Assembly: GCA_004000155.1 (NCBI GenBank)
Contig: RCSS01000090.1
Coordinates: 1 to 19,457 of the forward strand
Source: Tubulinosema ratisbonensis
Taxonomy: Eukaryota > Microsporidia > Tubulinosematidae
Reading direction: 5' to 3'
Length of the DNA stretch: 19,457 nt
The notes under the pieces were generated by a model. It did not search any database, was not told the DNA's origin, and worked only from the letters and a program-made list of their open reading frames with translations. Below, in pieces: positions 8,405-17,820 of the stretch (the stretch's first letter is position 1; each line of letters opens with the position of its first letter). The translations under genes were made by a program, and so were the position numbers.

Positions 8405-10699
8405 ATGGCAAAAAAAAAGTCAACAGATTTAAACTACTTAGATTCACTTGTACAAGACAATAACAAAGAAGAAGAAAAGAAAATAGAAGTAGTTATAAAA
8501 AAGAAAGAGAAAAAGCAAAAGAAACCTAAGAATGAAGAGTCGATTGAAAAAATAAAAAATATTGAAGAAGAAAAAAGTAAAAAAGAAGAACCTTTACCAA
8601 TAAATGAGAAAAAAACAGAAGAGAAAATTAGTGAACAAAAAATTATTGAAGAAAATAAAAAAGAAACAATTTTACCAAAGACTGGTCCTAAAAAAAGAGT
8701 AGGACCTAATATTGAACTTATTAGAAAAAAACAACAAGAGAAGTTATTAAGGGAGGAAGAAGAAAGAAAAGAAAAAGAAGAACAAAAGAGGATAGAATTA
8801 GAAGAAAAGGAAAGAAGAAGAATTGAAGAAGAAAATAGAAAAAAAATTGAATCGGAAGGAAAAAAGAAAAAAGATAAAAAATTCAAAAAAGTAAGAGACG
8901 TAGAAAAATATTTGGGAAACATGCATGTTAAAACTAAAAAAGTAGAATCATCTAAAAAGGAAAAGGTTTCTGGCGATGAAGGATGTAAAAGTCCCATTTG
9001 CTGTATTTTAGGACATGTAGACACAGGTAAAACTAAAATATTAGATAAACTTAGGGAGACTAACGTACAAGGCCAAGAGGCAGGTGGCATAACTCAACAG
9101 ATTGGTGCTACATTCTTTCCTTTAGAATTTTTACATGAGAAATATAAAATAAAAACAAAATTACCAGGTATTCTAATAATTGATACACCAGGACATGAGT
9201 CCTTTTCTAATCTAAGATCAAGAGGTTCATCGCTTTGTGACTTTGCTATTCTTGTAGTTGATTTTTTTCATTTGTTAGAGCCACAAACTTTAGAATCAAT
9301 TAATTTGTTAAAATTAAGAAAGACTCCTTTTATTGTAGCATTAAACAAAATAGACAAAATTTATGGCTATGACACAGAAAAGAACTTAGAATCTCAAAGT
9401 GAAGGTGTAAAATTACAGTTTAAAAAAGGTGTTAACGAAACAATTGTAAAATTCGCCGAAATTGGTTTTAATGCAAGGCTGTGGAATGAAAATAAAGAGC
9501 TTAGCAAATTTATCTCATTAGTTCCTACTAGTGCGATCACAGGAGAAGGGTTAAATATTTTGGTAGGAATGATTTTAAAGATGTCAGAAACGTTTATGAA
9601 GAAAAAAACTACTTTGTCAGAAAAGTTTGAATGTGTGGTTTTAGAAGTAAAAAATGTGGAAGGATTTGGTACAACTTTGGATGTAATTTTAGTAGATGGT
9701 TTTTTACAAGAGAATGATAAAATATGTGTTGGTACTATGGAAGGGCCAGTTATTACTAAAGTAAAGAGCATTTTGATACCACAGCACTGTAAAGATGCCA
9801 AAGCAAAGCATTCTTATGACTCTGTAAAAAGAGTAAATGCAAGCATGGGTTTTAAATTGGCAGCCAATAATTTGGAAAGAGTCCTCACTGGTTCAAAAGT
9901 AATTAAAGTAAAAGATGAAGAAGAAGCTATGAATCAAATCAATGAAGATTTAAATTATATTTTGAAAAATATCATATTAAAGCCAAATGGTGTACACGTA
10001 CAAGCCAGTACTTTAGGTTCTTTAGAAGCTTTAATTTCTTTTTTAGAGAAAGAAGAAGTCCCAGTTTTTTCTTTTTCCATTGGCGATATAAGAAAACAAG
10101 ACATAACCAGAGCATCCATATCTAAAACACCTATTATGCTTTGTTTTGATGTTGAATTTAGCAAAGAAATGCTTGAATACGCGAAAGAATGTTCAGTAAA
10201 AGTTTTCTCAGCCAAAATAATTTATCATTTGGTAGACAAATACAAAGAATACACACAAAAATTATCACAGGATACCAAACTTAAATACGCAGATGAATGT
10301 ATTTTTCCTTTTGAGCTAAAAATTCTCCCAAATTGTATTTTTACAAAGAGGTCTCCTTTAATTTTAGGTGTAGAAATTGTCAATGGCAGATTAATGATTA
10401 ACAAATCAGTCTACGTGAAAAGAGAAGATAAAATAGAAAGATTGGGCAAAGTCACTTCGATAGAAAATAATAAGAAACCAGTGAACAGTGCAGGTAAGGG
10501 GGACAAAGTAGCAATCAAAATAGAGGCTGAATATGATAATAATAAAATGTATGGTAGACATTTTGATGAAAATGATTCTTTATTATCTATTGTGACTGGT
10601 AAGTCTGTTGATATTTTATTAAAATATTTTGGAGATGGGGTTAGTGAAGAAGAAATGAAATTGTTGGATCGAATCAGGAAAGATTTAGAAGTTTATTAA
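8405..10699 (+). CDS. FUN12: Translation initiation factor eIF5B (Fun12, IF2-like GTPase)
   Basis: eIF5B is the GTPase that promotes 60S joining and initiator-tRNA positioning at the end of cytosolic initiation. The N-terminal ~190 of 764 residues are an extremely charged Lys/Glu tract (poly-KKKEKK and EEEERKEKEEQK runs), coiled-coil-like and low-complexity, as in other eIF5Bs. The G domain has all five motifs: G1 GHVDTGKT (203-210), G2 within GGITQQIGAT (227-236, T230), G3 DTPGHE (260-265), G4 NKID (314-317) and G5 SAITGEG (376-382). Domain II follows at about 400-510. Domain III has the ILKPNGVHVQASTLGSLEAL stretch, and domain IV is at about 630-764. The catalytic histidine of DTPGHE is present. 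The protein is shorter than the yeast (~1000) and human (~1220) proteins, mostly through a reduced N-terminus. HVDTGKT and the GGITQQIGAT switch identify eIF5B rather than mitochondrial or bacterial IF2. The start is the first ATG of the frame. Confidence 0.96.
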   Translation: MAKKKSTDLNYLDSLVQDNNKEEEKKIEVVIKKKEKKQKKPKNEESIEKIKNIEEEKSKKEEPLPINEKKTEEKISEQKIIEENKKETILPKTGPKKRVGPNIELIRKKQQEKLLREEEERKEKEEQKRIELEEKERRRIEEENRKKIESEGKKKKDKKFKKVRDVEKYLGNMHVKTKKVESSKKEKVSGDEGCKSPICCILGHVDTGKTKILDKLRETNVQGQEAGGITQQIGATFFPLEFLHEKYKIKTKLPGILIIDTPGHESFSNLRSRGSSLCDFAILVVDFFHLLEPQTLESINLLKLRKTPFIVALNKIDKIYGYDTEKNLESQSEGVKLQFKKGVNETIVKFAEIGFNARLWNENKELSKFISLVPTSAITGEGLNILVGMILKMSETFMKKKTTLSEKFECVVLEVKNVEGFGTTLDVILVDGFLQENDKICVGTMEGPVITKVKSILIPQHCKDAKAKHSYDSVKRVNASMGFKLAANNLERVLTGSKVIKVKDEEEAMNQINEDLNYILKNIILKPNGVHVQASTLGSLEALISFLEKEEVPVFSFSIGDIRKQDITRASISKTPIMLCFDVEFSKEMLEYAKECSVKVFSAKIIYHLVDKYKEYTQKLSQDTKLKYADECIFPFELKILPNCIFTKRSPLILGVEIVNGRLMINKSVYVKREDKIERLGKVTSIENNKKPVNSAGKGDKVAIKIEAEYDNNKMYGRHFDENDSLLSIVTGKSVDILLKYFGDGVSEEEMKLLDRIRKDLEVY

Positions 10700-12059
10700 A
10701 CATTTTAAGAAANAAATTTATATTTTTTTTTGATTTTTAAAAATTTTTTTACTTTAAATTAATTTGGTTGTTGTATATTTAAAATCAGATAGTCGGGAAT
10801 CTTTACAGAAAAGGGGTTCTCCTTATTTTGTTTATGACATATAAAGAATAAAAAAAATTTTATGATTGATCTTTTTGAATTTTTTAATTTAAAAAAAAAT
10901 TTAAAAAAATAATAATTTAAATTATATTTCAAACACTGAATTATACCTGATTTTGTTTAAATAGCAATTTAAGTATATTTTTGAAAAAAATTCCGTCAAC
11001 ATAATAATTATTAGCTTTAAACATTCTCATGTATTCAAACACCTTAATATAATATCTTAAGAATTTTTTTTAATCTCCTTGTCTCAAAGATTTTTGAATT
11101 GGGACCGAACTGCTTCCCTTTTTTGGTGTGAGTCTTTATTGTAGAAATCACAAAATTTTTTTAATGGTTTACGCTTTGATGTAAATATCATTTATAATTC
11201 TTAAATGCAACATACATGAGGAAAATTTGTAGATATGCATCTCTGTATTAGATATAATGAAACTTTTAATGCACTGTAAAATGCATAAACCCTTCTTTTT
11301 TTTAATATCTTTTATTCTTAACTCCTGTGTGCTTAGATCCACGAACCCAGAAAGAGCTAAATTTTTTTACCTTTCTTTATGGCACTTCAGTTTTGTAAAA
11401 AAATCTTATCTTTGAACCAAATGAGAATGTCCTATAATTTTTTTCATTATTAAATTTATAAGATAAAAGTATGTTTTTCTTATAAATTAAGAAAGTTTAT
11501 AATTGTTATTTTATGAAGATTAAGAAGATTTTTGATTTGCTTAAAGTTAAGTCCTTGGACAGAGTTAGTTATCCTCTTAAATTGTTTTAATCGTTTAATT
11601 TTAGTATAAAGTTCAAAAAAAAATATTACATTTATCTTCTTTACATATAAATAACAATTTTAAATTATTTTAGAATCGTTTTTTATCATATTTCAGTGAC
11701 AATATTTACACGTCATATCAGGTGGTATGTTAAGATATTTATAAATCTGTAATATATCTCTTTCTTCTTTTGATTCATGTTTAGTTAATTTATCATATAA
11801 TTATTTTAATTTTTAGAATGTCATAAGCAAAAAAAGGGGTAAAAATCTTTTCCCGTTAAAATTTCCGCGCTTGCTCGAATAAAATATACTACAAACAATT
11901 GAATTTAAGATTAGAATTTAAATGTTTTTAAAAAATTTTTAAATGTGAGTTTAGTAAAAACTTTTTATTTAACAAAAAAGGAATTTTTATTAAAAAATTA
12001 AATTTTTTAGTTAATTTGTTACAAAGAATTTCTAAATAAAAAACTTAAAACCTATTATT
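10700..12059. other. 1.36-kb intergenic stretch, no supportable gene
   Basis: This spacer between the convergent 3' ends of the eIF5B gene and secreted-family gene A is less uniformly A/T than other spacers. It has C/G-bearing patches at about 10790-10830, 11095-11130, 11325-11370 and 11820-11880 that fit no frame longer than a few dozen codons. An imperfect inverted repeat (ACATTCTCAT at 11028-11037 and ATGAGAATGT at 11421-11430) brackets about 400 bp. It may be decayed gene or transposon material. One N lies at 10713. Confidence 0.45.
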
Positions 12060-12560
12060 TTATTCAAGTTTTTCTTCCTTTATAAATTTTGATTTTATCT
12101 TCCTTTCAGTTTTTTTCTCCTGATTCTCGTGAAATTCCAATAAAAACGAATCAATTTTTTTTAAAATANTTTTTAAGTTACCTTCACCATATTTTAATAC
12201 AAATTGTTTAAACAACTCATCCTTTTCACTCACAAATTTTTTATGGGTTAGAAAACAATTATGTCCTTTATTTAATAGAAAACGTCTTTCTATTAAATTT
12301 AACATACCAGTATAAAATTTGTTATACATATTAAAATAAGACATGCCAGCACCGAAAAATCGTAAATCAATGGTTAAAATAGAATCACTAAATGATTTTA
12401 AGAGAGTTTGCACTGCCATTGATACCTCTTCTTTTATCTCTAAAATCTCATAGGTATCTTCAGTATCAAATCTTTCAGAATGGTTTGGGAGTGTTTTAAT
12501 CATATTAAATTCCGGGGTTTTGTAAGAGCAATGTGTTAAAATTAAAAAGAGATGAATCAT
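12060..12560 (-). CDS. Small putative secreted protein, tandem family member A
   Basis: I do not recognise a known family. I set the start at the ATG at 12560 (166 aa), because minus-strand ACCCTT directly precedes it; an upstream TTG at 12581 would add only seven residues. The N-terminus MIHLFLILTHC is a compact hydrophobic signal-like segment ending at Cys-Ser-Tyr. Then come a helical block with YEILEIKEEVSMAVQTL (about 38-54) and a second block with MYNKFYTGMLNLIERRFLL, KKFVSEKDELFKQF and LKKIDSFLLEF. The C-terminal ~20 residues are Lys/Glu rich (EKKTERKIKSKF). The arrangement C-[ST]-[YF], EI..E...., Y.K[FL]...M...RF.[LI], F[VI]...., [KE].DSFL recurs in the genes at 14371 and 16221. One unresolved base (12169) falls near residue 131. 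It would be exported from the parasite if the signal works; a host-directed role is only a guess. Confidence 0.68.
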   Translation of the reverse strand: MIHLFLILTHCSYKTPEFNMIKTLPNHSERFDTEDTYEILEIKEEVSMAVQTLLKSFSDSILTIDLRFFGAGMSYFNMYNKFYTGMLNLIERRFLLNKGHNCFLTHKKFVSEKDELFKQFVLKYGEGNLKXILKKIDSFLLEFHENQEKKTERKIKSKFIKEEKLE

Positions 12561-13620
12561 AAGGGTTATTAGGATTTTCAATTTATATTTTTTTAGTATA
12601 AAAATAAAATTAATTGAATAAAATTCGTTTTTTAATATGCCGAAAATGAATTATTAAGAAGAAAATTAGATCATAATGTGAAAATAACTTTATTTATTCT
12701 TTTTTTAAGGTAGAAAAAAATATCTTTTGATTTTTTTAAATAAACAATATTTTGATTATTGATTAGTTATAATAAGATAAATTCAATCTGATTTAATAAA
12801 ATTTTATAGAGAAAGTACAAAGATAAAATAAATAATTTTTGATAATGGTTTATTTATATATTCTTTGGAGAAATGTTTATTAGCCAAGTATTTTTGTAAA
12901 ATAAATATAAGATGAAATATATTTATTAGATTATCATTAAAAAATAAGCTTTGATTTAATAGTTATCCAATTAATATTAAAATTTATAGTTTGTTTAATT
13001 TTGATAATAAGGTTTTATATTATATCCTTTCATTTAAATTGTCTTATCCATAAGGGTTTATGTTCGACTCACAATTGACAATCAAAACTTATAACTTATT
13101 AAAAATATACATTTCAAATTATATCTTATACACACAAACATTTATTTGTTTTCGCACAATTTTTTTAAGATACCAAAAGTCAAAATTTTTCATAATTTGC
13201 GGTTCTGAAATATTTTCATGAAATAAAAGTTGGATCAAAAATTATTTTATTTGTAAAAATTTAAAGAGATTAAATATCCTACTAATTTAATTTCGAATTC
13301 TTTAATATATCACTGAGGGTTAGGTATAAAAGATTTAGTGTGTTAAGGTATCTATGAATACTCTTAAGTATCATGTATCAGGTAATTATTTTAATTCTTT
13401 AGTAGCTGATATGACATAAGCAAAGGCTGTTATTTTTGTATTTTTTGTACAAATTTTAAATTGATATTTCCATCTAACCAAATATTTATATTCGATATCA
13501 AAAATATCCAATAGAAAATATTAGCAATAGTAAGATACCTAGAGAATGTTGTTGGAAAACGAAAAATCCTTTTGTCATGTAATCAAAAGAAAATCAATAA
13601 TTCTTTGTTATAAAAATTTA
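12561..13620. other. AT-rich intergenic stretch upstream of member A
   Basis: I see no gene. A minus-strand ACCCTTATG at 13049-13057 copies the exact start context of member A but opens a frame that stops after five codons, so it may be a decayed paralogue start or chance. A GTTCGACTC at 13064-13072 looks like a tRNA B box, but no acceptor stem can be formed around it. Confidence 0.45.
12563..12565 (-). promoter_or_regulatory. CCC start-adjacent motif of family member A
   Basis: Minus-strand AATAACCCTTATG: CCC two bases before the ATG. It decides for the ATG at 12560 over the upstream TTG. Confidence 0.5.
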
Positions 13621-13817
13621 CAAGATAAAACAGACTTAGGCAGTCAGTAGGGTGCATAGGGTAATTTTTATCGGGTGAAGGTCTCAAAGTATCTTGCTAT
13701 TTACCTACTTATGTATAAACATATTTTACCAATGTTTTTTGAAAATAAGCATAGTATTTTATATAAAAGGCATAGAACGAGATCTTAGTATGAATTTTAA
13801 TTCCTCGGGCAACAAAA
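13621..13817 (+). repeat. Dispersed ~197-bp repeat, copy R3
   Basis: Runs from CAAGATAAAACAGACTTAGG through GGTGCATAGGGT, CTCAAAGTATCTTG, CTTATGTATAAACATATTTT and GATCTTAGTATGAATTT to CGGGCAACAAAAA. It is closest to R4 in its right half (AGTATCTTG, AACATATTTTAC, GGCAACAAAA) and shares CAGACTTAG with R2. It lies between family members A and B. A weak TTG-initiated frame (from 13694) runs across it and 130 bp beyond. Confidence 0.72.
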
Positions 13818-14370
13818 AAATCGGTATTAATTTTCTCAAACAGATAGAACGTTTCCTTATGAGTTACACGCTCAATAACGTCTTTTTTCTAAAAAAATAC
13901 AATAAGGATTTAAAATCTATTTTTTTAAATCAGATCATTCATTAAAAAAATTTTATACGTTAGTTTTGTTTTGTACTTAATTATTGAAATAGAATAATAA
14001 ATTTTAAAATAAAAATTCGTTAATACAAGAAATATCAACCTTTCAATGTTATTTTAATGTATAATTCTTAAGAGATAAAGCATATCTGTGTCTATAAATA
14101 TTTATAATTTATTTTTTATGATGTTTACAATTATTTTTTATAGAAATTTCTAAAAAATGCAACATATTAAAAGTCATTTTAAACTTTTTTTTCTAATATT
14201 TTGTAAAAGCTGCAAAAAATTTTTCTGTCCATTTTTTGACTATATGACACTTACTTTCTTAAAAACAATTTTGATTTTTCTTACAATTTATAAACAATTT
14301 AAGATATAAATTCTTAAATCTAAAATAACTTTTGTAAGATTTATATTTAGTTAAAAAAGATATAAAAATT
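13818..14370. other. Intergenic stretch between R3 and member B
   Basis: I see no firm gene. The first 130 bp continue an open plus-strand frame whose internal ATG at 13790 would give about 52 residues (MNFNSSGNKKIG...), with somewhat more C/G than its surroundings. This may be a relic of whatever the repeat once belonged to. The rest is A/T-rich filler. Confidence 0.4.
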
Positions 14371-14877
14371 TTAATTATTAATCAATAATTCCTCTTCAGG
14401 TTCAGTTTTCCGTGCTTTAAAGTCCCATTTCTTTTCTGGTTGTTGTTTAATTCGCTCTAAAAAAGAATCAACCTCATCTAAAAGATATTTAAACACTTCA
14501 ATACAATTTTTTGATAATATTTGTTTGCACAATTCATTTAGTTCGTCGATAAACTCTAAGTTAGTGATTGTAGGCCAATTCACGTTTCTCAAACCAAAAC
14601 GTTTTTTTACCAATCCTAACATAACAGAATGAAACTTGCCGTATAAATAATGACAACATAAAATTTTCCTAAAACATTTACAAGGGTGGGACAATAAAAA
14701 ATTTTCATAAGAATTTTCTAAAGCCTTTACTACCATTAAAACCTCTTTCTGTATCTCTAAAATTTCACGGATGTTTGCTAAGTCACGTTTTGAGGATTGG
14801 TCTAGGAGTAGTGCTATTAATTTTGACTCCGGACCTGTATAAGTGCATTGTGCTAATATTATAAATAAACCGATCAT
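14371..14877 (-). CDS. Small putative secreted protein, tandem family member B
   Basis: This 168-residue product resembles the gene at 12060 in layout and motifs; I know no named family. I start it at the ATG at 14877, with minus-strand CCC six bases upstream; a TTG at 14883 would add two residues. The N-terminus MIGLFIILAQC is a signal-like hydrophobic run followed by Thr-Tyr, parallel to HC-Ser-Tyr in member A. REILEIQKEVLMVVKALE (about 38-55) matches YEILEIKEEVSMAVQTLL of A. LYGKFHSVMLGLVKKRFGLR matches MYNKFYTGMLNLIERRFLL, and EFIDELNELCKQI and LLDEVDSFLERI also align. A cysteine-rich patch (PCKCFRKILCC, about 64-74) is unique to this copy. The tail is charged (EKKWDFKARKTEPEEELL). A and B are clearly closer to each other than to C. 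Confidence 0.7.
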   Translation of the reverse strand: MIGLFIILAQCTYTGPESKLIALLLDQSSKRDLANIREILEIQKEVLMVVKALENSYENFLLSHPCKCFRKILCCHYLYGKFHSVMLGLVKKRFGLRNVNWPTITNLEFIDELNELCKQILSKNCIEVFKYLLDEVDSFLERIKQQPEKKWDFKARKTEPEEELLINN

Positions 14878-16220
14878 TATCAAGGGCAGTGTTATCTTTA
14901 CAAATGTATTCTAGATCATTAAATATTTGAGGACAAAAAAGAATTTATTTTTTATTAATAGAATGTTCTATGAATTAACAAATAAAACAATTTTTAATTA
15001 TTACGGAATTGAGCAAAAATATTTATTTTTTAAGATATTTGAAATCTTTGAGTCAATTTAAATATTATTAGTTATTTTCTTTGTTAATATTTCTCAAAAC
15101 AAATGAAACAATCATTTTACATGTTAATTTTTAAATTAAATGTTCATAAATTTTTTTAAAAATAACTGATTTAGTGATTATTTTTATCTTAAATATGTTA
15201 TGTTAATCAAATTTACAAGAAATTTTAAAAAACTCTATAAAGAAATATTTTACAAAGAATTTAATCTTAAAAGTAATTTAGATCATAAAATTTTTAATAA
15301 CTTCACTAAATTCAAAAATCAATAAAAATATTTTTTACAAAGAATAAACAGAAACAAAAATCAGAAAAAAATATAAAATTACAATTACTAATTTAATGAA
15401 ATGCCTTTAAAATAATACAATATAAATAATATTATTAAACAATGAGTAAAGAAGAGAATTCTAAATCGTTGTAAAAATATTTCCAATATATTTTCAATTT
15501 AACATAATTCTTGAAAAGAATGTTTTTTATCAGAATGTAAATAATTGACATTCAGGATATTGAAATTTAGCAATGCATTGATTTTTTCTAAAATTTTTTA
15601 TATATACAATTTCGCAAAAAAATTACAGAAAAAATTTCAAAATGATATATTAAAATTTTATTGAGATTTTGTAAAAAAACTGTTTTAAAATTTGAAGAAT
15701 GATATCTTAAAGATTTTTTTATATAAAAATACATTTTAAAACAATCAAAATATTTAAGTTTATGAGTGAAATTAACAATTTAACTTACAAATATCAAATG
15801 GTGTGAACTTTTCAAAGATTTGCACAAAAAGAAATAAGATTTTTATAATTTAGGATTTAAAAACGTTACTAACATTTTTTATATTTGCTTAAATCACAAA
15901 TATATTTAAAATAAAAGACACAACATTGATATTTGTTTTCTTTTGTTTGAATTCAAAAGAAAATTTTTATATTTATAGCACTAAAAAATGAAACTATTTA
16001 ATTTAGTATTTTAGATTTGATTGAATTATTCATAACTTATATACTTAGTAAGACAAAATCCTTAATTAGATGATAAAACACAATAAATATAAATTCCTTT
16101 ATTTTATTTTTCGGATTCAACTATCTCTAATTTGTATTTTAGCAAAAAAGTTTTTAGCATGGTAAAAAAAGTAAAATTTTTTTTAAAATAATTACAAAAA
16201 AATGAAACAGAACCATAAAC
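14878..16220. other. 1.34-kb AT-rich spacer between members C and B
   Basis: Nothing supportable beyond the presumed promoter of member B. It is one of the most A/T-rich stretches in the window, with no copy of the dispersed repeat and no recognisable family remnant. Confidence 0.5.
14884..14886 (-). promoter_or_regulatory. CCC start-adjacent motif of family member B
   Basis: Minus-strand TGCCCTTGATAATG: CCC six bases before the chosen ATG at 14877. Confidence 0.4.
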
Positions 16221-16652
16221 CTAACCTTTTACTTTAAATTGCTCAGGCAAGACTAAATCCAACTCATTAAAAATAAAAGTCATTCCTTCATCATCAAGTT
16301 TAATCAACCCATCATAAACAGTCTTCCTTAAACATTCAACAAACTCAAAGTGATTTAAATATTCAATCCCATTTGTTCTAATATTAAACCTATTTTTCAT
16401 CAAACAAACCAGCTTAGAATAAATTTCACCCGCCTCCTTATAAATACTTTTTTTTCCTGGGTTACATTCAATCAAAGTAGAATTGAATTCAATTAAATGC
16501 TCGATCGGTTTGATTATCATTCTTATTTCGTCACGGATAATGTTTTTGTCGGTTGTACAGTTGTATTCTATTGATTTTTCGAATAATAATTTTATTGTAA
16601 GTGAACAATCATCTTCAAAAGAGCACAGTAAAGTTTTGAGAAGAAAAAACAT
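16221..16652 (-). CDS. Small putative secreted protein, tandem family member C (divergent)
   Basis: This 143-residue product has the same minus-strand orientation and layout as the genes at 12060 and 14371. MFFLLKTLLC is a short hydrophobic start with one Lys, followed by Ser-Phe, matching C-[ST]-[YF]. A helical block has RDEIRMIIKPIEHL. Then IYSKLVCLMKNRFNIR aligns with LYGKFHSVMLGLVKKRFGLR of B, HFEFVECLRKTV with LEFIDELNELCKQ, and FIFNELDLVLPEQF with YLLDEVDSFLERI. It lacks the charged C-terminal tail of the other two. The ATG is fixed by an upstream in-frame stop five codons before it. Unlike A and B, no CCC lies close to the start, which may mean weaker or different control. Membership of the family is probable but rests on alignment by eye. 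Confidence 0.62.
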   Translation of the reverse strand: MFFLLKTLLCSFEDDCSLTIKLLFEKSIEYNCTTDKNIIRDEIRMIIKPIEHLIEFNSTLIECNPGKKSIYKEAGEIYSKLVCLMKNRFNIRTNGIEYLNHFEFVECLRKTVYDGLIKLDDEGMTFIFNELDLVLPEQFKVKG

Positions 16653-17820
16653 TTTTTTCTTTTTTTATTGTATTATAAATAAATTTGGTTTCTAAGATTT
16701 GTTTAAACAACGTTCTTTTTTCATTTCTTAATAAGTGTGTTAATTGACTAATAAAATTATAAAATTTGCATATATTTTTATTTTATACAATAAAAAGGAG
16801 ATTAAACATATAATTAATACCAAATTCGATTAAAGCCTAATGTTTTTATGCAGAGAAGATTTACCTCTTATTTTCAAATATTTTTTATTCGCGAAACAAA
16901 TCAAACTTAAAAAAAACAATATTTTAATAATGTAAAACATACTTCCTTGATCAAATGATTGAAAAAATAACACACAATTTACAAAATTATCAATTAATCT
17001 AACTTGTCGAAAATTAAATCAGTATGGACCATAAAAAAGAAGTTCGATTCCATCTTAAAAAATCTTCTAATATAATTTTTATATTCAGTTTTAATTATAT
17101 TTGCTTTTTTATAGTTTGTAATTCTGAACAATATCCTTAAAACATGTTTTGATCTAATAAATTGTATATTGGCTTTACTAATTATGACACTTAAATTTTT
17201 AATAATGAGATTTTAATTTACTTATTCTTGTGCCACTTAAAAACATAAATAATTAGTTAATAAAAATACACTTCTGTAATTAGTTAAATATATTTCAAAA
17301 CATACTTTTTTTAATTATTCCATCTATCTATCCATTAGCTTATAAATATATTAATTTCTTTCTTCCTTAATTCTATTTTTTCAACAAATAATAGGCATTA
17401 TTCATCTAAAGAAGATGCTAAAATAATTCTATAACATCAAAATTATATTTTTTAATACATCAAATTTTTTATTCTTAAATATCTTAAAACAGAAGATTTT
17501 GTTGTTATAGAAGAAATTTAATATTTTAGAGATGTTAATTTATTTAGAAAAAAAAATACGTAAATTGTATAATAACATGTTATTTATACTCAAGAAAATA
17601 ACCTTTATAATTAAATTAGTTCATTTATCATATAAATTACATTATAAAGTTAATTATCCTCAATGTATCTCAGATTTTTTTATGACTATTTTAGTTAATA
17701 ATATATTAAAAGATCAATATAAATTTTAACCTAACTCTATAAATTCCATAAAAATCTATACCACACAAACAATACTAAAAAATGTTCGTCTTTAAATAAA
17801 TATGAAAATATAAAATCCTT
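16653..17820. other. 1.17-kb AT-rich spacer before R4
   Basis: I see no firm gene. A 65-codon ATG frame at 17532-17729 has no CCC context and a composition like the spacer around it. A GTTCGATTCC at 17042-17051 resembles a tRNA T-arm, but the flanking bases do not pair. Confidence 0.45.

Noticed and set aside
8434..9090. Minus-strand open frame of 218 codons
   Set aside because: Shadow of the Lys/Glu-rich N-terminus of eIF5B; gives a Ser/Phe-only product.
13040..13085. tRNA-like T-arm (GTTCGACTC)
   Set aside because: Four of five T-stem pairs form, but no matching acceptor stem or D-arm lies upstream.
17000..17055. tRNA-like T-arm (GTTCGATTCC)
   Set aside because: The flanking bases do not form a T-stem and no acceptor stem is present.
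17532..17729. Plus-strand ATG frame of 65 codons
   Set aside because: No start-adjacent CCC, composition like the surrounding spacer, no motif. Could be real but cannot be supported.
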